Positions 59,940 through 64,000 of a stretch of 64,000 nt of DNA are shown here, piece after piece (the stretch's first letter is position 1; every line of letters begins with the position of its first letter). The stretch comes from Streptococcus oralis (lineage in GTDB: Bacteria > Bacillota > Bacilli > Lactobacillales > Streptococcaceae), in contig NZ_RJPK01000005.1 in the NCBI RefSeq assembly GCF_003943415.1, positions 95,101 to 159,100 of the forward strand. Reading direction: 5' to 3'. The notes under the pieces were generated by a model that was not told where the DNA came from, made no database searches, and saw nothing but the letters and a program-made list of their open reading frames with translations. Both the position numbers and the translations under genes were made by a program.

Positions 59940-59972
59940 GACCACAAGAGATTCTTTATTCAACTTGTGGTC
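59940..59972 (-). terminator. Hairpin after the adhesin gene
   Basis: Perfect 9-bp arms GACCACAAG and CTTGTGGTC, then TTTATTG on the minus strand, between the adhesin stop and the ssb start. The T tract is short. Confidence 0.6.
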
Positions 59973-59996
59973 ATCATTTCATTTTAGTTCGTCGAA

Positions 59997-62900
59997 TTAG
60001 TTTTCTTTCGACTTACGAAGCCCAGCTCCTGCAAGACTCAACAATCCCAAAATCATTCCCCAAGTTGGAAGCATGCTTGCTGCTGTTCCTGTGTTTGGTA
60101 GTGACGGCTGAGGTTGTGGCTTGCCTGGTTCTTTAGGCTCTGGTTTTGGAGGTTCCGGCGTTGTTGTTGTAACTTTAGCCGTCATCTCTTGTAAATTGAC
60201 TGTATTGATAAAGGTATTTTCAACCTTACCAGCCTTGATGCGTTCGACTTCTAGATAGAAGTCTGCATCGAACGTGCCTTTTACACCTAAAGAATTTAGG
60301 AAATCCTGGTTAATAACATACGACCATTTGCCTTCCTTTTCGTTCCATTTAACGGTCACAATTTTCTTGAGGAAGTTAGGATCCGTATCTTGGTTCACTT
60401 CAAACAAGAAGGCATAAGGTGTACCTTTGACGACCTTCTCACCAGCTTTGACTACTTTTCCATCCTTCAGGATGACGTCATAAGGAAGAACCAAGTCTTT
60501 CTCAGCTGTGTATTCCGTTCCCTTGAAAATCCCTGACCACTTACCTGTGAATCGATCATGAACCACATCCAACTGGTCACTGCCGTCATATTGGAAGAGG
60601 CTATCGTGTTTAATAGGCACGGTTACGCCATCTAGTAGATAACGAATGTATTGGCCAATCTGTACTTCTTGGCCGTCCAAGACTTTTTTATTATCCTTTT
60701 GATCCAAGGCGTGTTTCTCTGGATTCACATCAGGAACCGAGATAGTGACAAGGTTTGATTGATAGCCATTGCCAAAGTCGATTTGTTTAAGATCGTTTTC
60801 GACTTTCTCCCCTGCTTTAACCAGGAGCTTAGCTGGAAGATCAATCGTCACGTTTTTATTTTGCTTCACGTAATTGTGATAAAAACTCTTAGAATCCTTC
60901 GCTACCCAAAGGTAAAACTCACCTTTGGGATTCAAGTTCAATTCTTTCAGAATCTTATTGATTGCATCTGTACGCCCTTTGTCTGAAAGGACGTGATACA
61001 TGTCAAACAAGTCTTTTACATCTTTGCCTGCAGCAGTCATCTTGATCTTGCTGTGGTCAACTGTGAAGGCTTTGTCTTGAACATCATCCAGGATTCCAAA
61101 CTTCTTACCAAGTGCTTGCGCTGAAGCAAGTGTTTTGGTATATGGGCTGTAATCTGTCATCAAGCGGAAGGTCACGTTGCGATCAAATGTTGTCGCTGCG
61201 TTTATATTCTTACCAGAACGATCCAGAACAGCTTTGACTGGTTTTGGTGGTTTCGGTGTGTAGTTGGTAACAGTATTTGAGTACACCTCGTAGTTATTCA
61301 CTAACACTTTATAGGTGTTATCATAGAAACCTTTATCATAGACTGGCTTCCAAGTAATCACTGGAGCTTCTAGGCGTTTTCCTTGATAGGTAGCAGTAAA
61401 GGTATATGTGTTCTTTCCTGCATTATATGAAACAGTCCATCCTGCTTTCTCTGCCGCTGCTTTTGTGACAGCTACATCAGGAACTGCTCCAGCTTCGAGT
61501 GGATCAATGATGGTAATCTTGTCCCCTTTTTTCAGGTTCGCATAGATATTGTCATGGGTCAATGTATAAAGCTGAGTAGCATTTTTAGCTACCGTTTTAC
61601 CATCTGTGTTGGTCTTATCTGTATCTGCTACAGATTTTCTGACAACTGGCTTATACTGCAACTTGTAGCCGTGATAGCTTGCTGATAATTTCTGATTTTT
61701 CGTCTCAGAGAGAGTTTTAAGCGCCAAAGTTGGTTTTGCTGGATTCTTTGCATTGACCAGGTTAGCTGATACAGGTTCCGTTTTGACAGGCTTCACAGTT
61801 GTTTTTGTGATAGTTGCCGTAGCTGGAACTTCAACAACTGGAGCTACAACCTTCGTATTCAAAGCGAACCAATAGGTTTGGCCATTTGGACTTTCTGGTC
61901 CATCCCATTGAATAAATTCGGTTGTGAAGGCTGTCCCTTCCTTAAAGACTCCAAGAGCAGCACCCTTGTACTGATATGCTGAAGAGGAAGTATCCCAAAG
62001 ATGACCTACCTCTTCCTCACGGTTATAGTCTTCTGCATAAACATAGCCATAATCCTTGTTTTGAGTAACAGTTGATCCATTAATTTCAACATGTGTCCCA
62101 TTGATGGCTTTTGCGCCTTCCCACCCGATAGGGTTGTGGTTTAGAGAAGAGTAGGTCAAGGCTGCAGGTGTCTTTTCAGATGCCTTGAAAGCTACTTCTT
62201 GGCCGTCCTCATTGTAGTAGTAGGTATCTGTAACCAGGAAGTTCATGTAGTCCGCAGCTCCACCTGTTCCATCATTTCGAGCTACTACAAAGCCTTCTGT
62301 TGGATCATTCAAGACATAGACATCGTTTAGGCCCGTTTTACCTTGGTTTACAATTTGAAATTTTCGATGGATACGAGAAATATTGTGTTGTTTCCCATCC
62401 TCGGTTGTGACTGTTAAGCCGTTTAACCCAGTATAATCAATTTCTGTTGTCCAACCATTGCCCACATCTTTGTATTTCAAGACTTTGGTTGAGTCTAGAA
62501 CGCGAGAGTACCCAGATCTGCCACTTGATGAGGCGATATAATCCGTAGTCAGTTCTTCTGCTCCTGAAGCTGTAGACTTCACAGTTGCTTCAGGATTAGC
62601 GGTCGAAAGACTTAGAGCTTGTAGTACAACTTCTTTTGTGTAGCCTTCAGTGCTTGTTTTAGACTGAAGATCGTTGTATTTCTTCTGCCATTCAGCCTGG
62701 GTCTGCTTAGCTTTATCAAAGGCCGTTTGGTTTTGTTTGGCAATTTTGTTGGCTTCATCTACTGAAGAAACTTCCTGTGTTTTAGAAGTTAAAAGTACAC
62801 CAGAATTTTTCAAATCTGCTGACTTACGATCAGCATCTTGATTGACTTGATCACTAGCATTCTTCTTCTCTGTGTAGGCAGCCATCAGGGCTTTGTTAAG

Positions 62901-63707
62901 CTCCACTTTGCCTTTTGCAGTTGTAATAGCTTGATCATTTTGTTTCTTCAATGCTTCTACTTCTGCGACTGAAGAGACCGTACGTGTAACGACTTTAACG
63001 TCAACCTTTTCTTTCTTCAGCTGTTCAGATGCGCTTTCTACCGCTTTGTTTAGAGCAGTAGCTTGTTCAACGGTAGCATCATACTTAGCTTTTTCACCCA
63101 GGTATTTTGTTACTGCTTGTTGGTTATCTGACAAGACTTGTTTAGCTGTTTGAGTAGCTTTCTTGTTTTTGTCGGCAGTTCCATCTGTGGCAGTCGAACC
63201 GTCATTCGTCACTGTGACAGTCGTTTCCCCTTCATGTTTGGCTTTTTTATCAGCTACAAATTGATTATTAGCGTGAATAGCTTCCTGCGCTTCCTGGAAG
63301 GCTTCATTGTTTTTGACTTGTTTTGTAGTCGTTTCTTCCAGTTCCTTGACTTGCTTGTCCTGATCTTGTTTAATCTCAGACTTAGACTGTTCAAGTTTTG
63401 GAGCAGTGGTATCTGTTCCCTTATCAACACTTGATGTTTCAGATACAACTACTCCAGCTTTTTTGGCATTGTCAGCAGCCTTTGTGACTGCTCCATTATC
63501 AATCGCTACAGACTGGCTTCCTGTTGTTTTGCCAGCTTGTTTAGCGTATGCGTTGTTGTCGTTTTTAGTTTCAGGCTGTACTGCTTCATCCGCCAATACA
63601 GAACCTGCAGAGAAGGCTACAATACTTGCAACTGCAATTCCTGATACTAAGCCTTTAGCCCATTTTTTCTTACGGAAATATCCGTGTCCTTGTGTTTTTT
63701 CTGTCAT
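59997..63707 (-). CDS. Antigen I/II-family cell-wall adhesin
   Basis: A 1236-residue surface protein. The signal region is GYFRKKKWAKGLVSGIAVAS to about 40. A helical Ala/Lys-rich stalk runs to about 390 (repeats such as VSSVAEVEALKKQNDQAI and VSSVDEANKIAKQNQTAF). A GbpC-like lectin V domain is at about 390-620 (YIASSSGRSGYSRVLDSTKV, WDGPESPNGQTYWFALNTK). A short Pro linker and three beta-rich C domains follow to about 1170 (YLLDGVTVPIKHDSLFQYDG is typical). It ends with LPNTGTAASMLP, a helix and KSKEN for sortase anchoring. Family members bind salivary glycoproteins, collagen and other bacteria. Carriage on a conjugative element resembles the Bsp proteins of S. agalactiae. Confidence 0.9.
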   Translation of the reverse strand: MTEKTQGHGYFRKKKWAKGLVSGIAVASIVAFSAGSVLADEAVQPETKNDNNAYAKQAGKTTGSQSVAIDNGAVTKAADNAKKAGVVVSETSSVDKGTDTTAPKLEQSKSEIKQDQDKQVKELEETTTKQVKNNEAFQEAQEAIHANNQFVADKKAKHEGETTVTVTNDGSTATDGTADKNKKATQTAKQVLSDNQQAVTKYLGEKAKYDATVEQATALNKAVESASEQLKKEKVDVKVVTRTVSSVAEVEALKKQNDQAITTAKGKVELNKALMAAYTEKKNASDQVNQDADRKSADLKNSGVLLTSKTQEVSSVDEANKIAKQNQTAFDKAKQTQAEWQKKYNDLQSKTSTEGYTKEVVLQALSLSTANPEATVKSTASGAEELTTDYIASSSGRSGYSRVLDSTKVLKYKDVGNGWTTEIDYTGLNGLTVTTEDGKQHNISRIHRKFQIVNQGKTGLNDVYVLNDPTEGFVVARNDGTGGAADYMNFLVTDTYYYNEDGQEVAFKASEKTPAALTYSSLNHNPIGWEGAKAINGTHVEINGSTVTQNKDYGYVYAEDYNREEEVGHLWDTSSSAYQYKGAALGVFKEGTAFTTEFIQWDGPESPNGQTYWFALNTKVVAPVVEVPATATITKTTVKPVKTEPVSANLVNAKNPAKPTLALKTLSETKNQKLSASYHGYKLQYKPVVRKSVADTDKTNTDGKTVAKNATQLYTLTHDNIYANLKKGDKITIIDPLEAGAVPDVAVTKAAAEKAGWTVSYNAGKNTYTFTATYQGKRLEAPVITWKPVYDKGFYDNTYKVLVNNYEVYSNTVTNYTPKPPKPVKAVLDRSGKNINAATTFDRNVTFRLMTDYSPYTKTLASAQALGKKFGILDDVQDKAFTVDHSKIKMTAAGKDVKDLFDMYHVLSDKGRTDAINKILKELNLNPKGEFYLWVAKDSKSFYHNYVKQNKNVTIDLPAKLLVKAGEKVENDLKQIDFGNGYQSNLVTISVPDVNPEKHALDQKDNKKVLDGQEVQIGQYIRYLLDGVTVPIKHDSLFQYDGSDQLDVVHDRFTGKWSGIFKGTEYTAEKDLVLPYDVILKDGKVVKAGEKVVKGTPYAFLFEVNQDTDPNFLKKIVTVKWNEKEGKWSYVINQDFLNSLGVKGTFDADFYLEVERIKAGKVENTFINTVNLQEMTAKVTTTTPEPPKPEPKEPGKPQPQPSLPNTGTAASMLPTWGMILGLLSLAGAGLRKSKEN

Positions 63708-63733
63708 TTAATTGTTTCCCTTTCCATTTCACC

Positions 63734-64000
63734 TTAAAACATTTTCTTCTTGTAGACGTAGCTGACTGCCGTCAACAACATAGCCCCAATAGCACCCAGA
63801 ATGCTTTCTGCAGTCCCAGTGTTTGGAAGTGTTTTGAGTTTGCCTTCTGAATCAGTAACAGAGATAGTCTTATCTTCGTTAACTGTTCCACCAACTTCTT
63901 CTGGAGCCACTACAGAACCATCTGAAAGGACTACATTTCCGTTTTGGGTGCTAACAATAGACGCACCTGTATTTGTTTCAACGGGCTCTTTGGTCACATC
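63734..64000 (-). CDS. LPxTG surface protein, C-terminal part (continues off the window)
   Basis: The last 88 or so codons of a wall-anchored protein. It ends LKTLPNTGTAESILG, a hydrophobic helix and KKKMF, the sortase A signal. The stretch before it (NGNVVLSDGSVVAPEEVGG) resembles the spacer of adhesins. The frame is open to the window edge, and the ATG seen at 63997 is probably internal. It lies 26 bp upstream of the adhesin gene, so the two are likely co-transcribed. Confidence 0.8.
   Translation of the reverse strand, partial: DVTKEPVETNTGASIVSTQNGNVVLSDGSVVAPEEVGGTVNEDKTISVTDSEGKLKTLPNTGTAESILGAIGAMLLTAVSYVYKKKMF

Larger units (their letters stand above)
44187..64000. mobile_element. 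TnGBS-type integrative conjugative element (one end, continues off the window)
   Basis: About 19.8 kb of a conjugative element whose mobility enzyme is a DDE transposase, not an integrase. It carries partition genes, a type IV secretion apparatus, a coupling protein, SSB, and surface adhesins. TnGBS elements of streptococci combine the same modules and insert 15-17 bp upstream of the -35 of sigma-A promoters; here the -35 of rpsL is at 44171-44166, which predicts an edge at 44186-44188. The segment near there has candidate end repeats (ATTTTTTAG twice, at 44200 and 44226). The edge is inferred; relaxase, replication protein and the other end are outside the window. Confidence 0.8.

Overview
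The window comes from a Mitis-group streptococcus (S. mitis / S. oralis / S. pneumoniae-like). The DNA is AT-rich. The genes flanking the capsule locus (dexB, AliB-like lipoproteins), the luxS-clpL pair, the ilvBNC-ilvA block and the rpsL-rpsG-fusA operon all have the character of that group. Species cannot be fixed from the sequence alone. Almost every gene lies on the minus strand; the exceptions are the DUF1846 gene, luxS, dinB and the glutamine-type ABC pair.

Region 1 (1-10.6 kb) is a Wzy-dependent capsule / receptor-polysaccharide operon read right to left: regulatory genes cpsA-cpsB-cpsC-cpsD, a priming sugar-phosphate transferase, a DUF4422 glycosyltransferase, a Wzy polymerase, a LicD-family transferase and three more glycosyltransferases. 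It continues past the left edge, and the flippase is not in view. A terminator-like hairpin sits inside the operon after the priming transferase. Region 2 (10.7-18.3 kb) holds two AliB-like oligopeptide-binding lipoproteins and dexB, with a cre site over the dexB -35, then the divergent DUF1846 gene. Region 3 (18.4-22.4 kb) is a five-gene ABC exporter / two-component operon with an 11-bp direct repeat at its promoter.

Region 4 (22.6-44.0 kb) is core genome: luxS, clpL (CtsR-type operator and a leader carrying a 29-codon ORF), pflB, dinB, uppP, a DUF2207 protein, a glutamine-type ABC system, a small conserved protein, an SPFH protein, ilvA, ilvC, ilvN, ilvB (CodY-like box) and fusA-rpsG-rpsL.

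Region 5 (about 44.2 kb to the right edge) is the most interesting part: one end of a TnGBS-type integrative conjugative element (ICE). It encodes an ISLre2-like DDE transposase instead of an integrase, a ParA/ribbon-helix-helix partition pair, a type IV secretion system (VirB3-, VirB4-, VirB6-, VirB1- and VirD4-like proteins plus a candidate VirB8), a BRCT protein, an SSB, a lipoprotein, an antigen I/II-family adhesin and the C-terminus of a second LPxTG protein. The element lies directly upstream of the rpsL promoter, as expected for TnGBS elements, which insert just upstream of the -35 of sigma-A promoters. Relaxase, replication initiator and the far end are not in the window.

Within the element, noncoding signals point to coordinated control. 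A family of 28-34 bp palindromes centred on GTTATATAAC precedes several operons. Three operons share a TTGTCCCTTTAAA box 20-21 bp upstream of the -10. At the element edge an outward leader has mutually exclusive terminator and antiterminator pairings, with a short RNA apparently encoded antisense to it, much like plasmid copy-control attenuators. The VirB4-like ATPase is split in two and has lost its Walker A lysine and Walker B acids.
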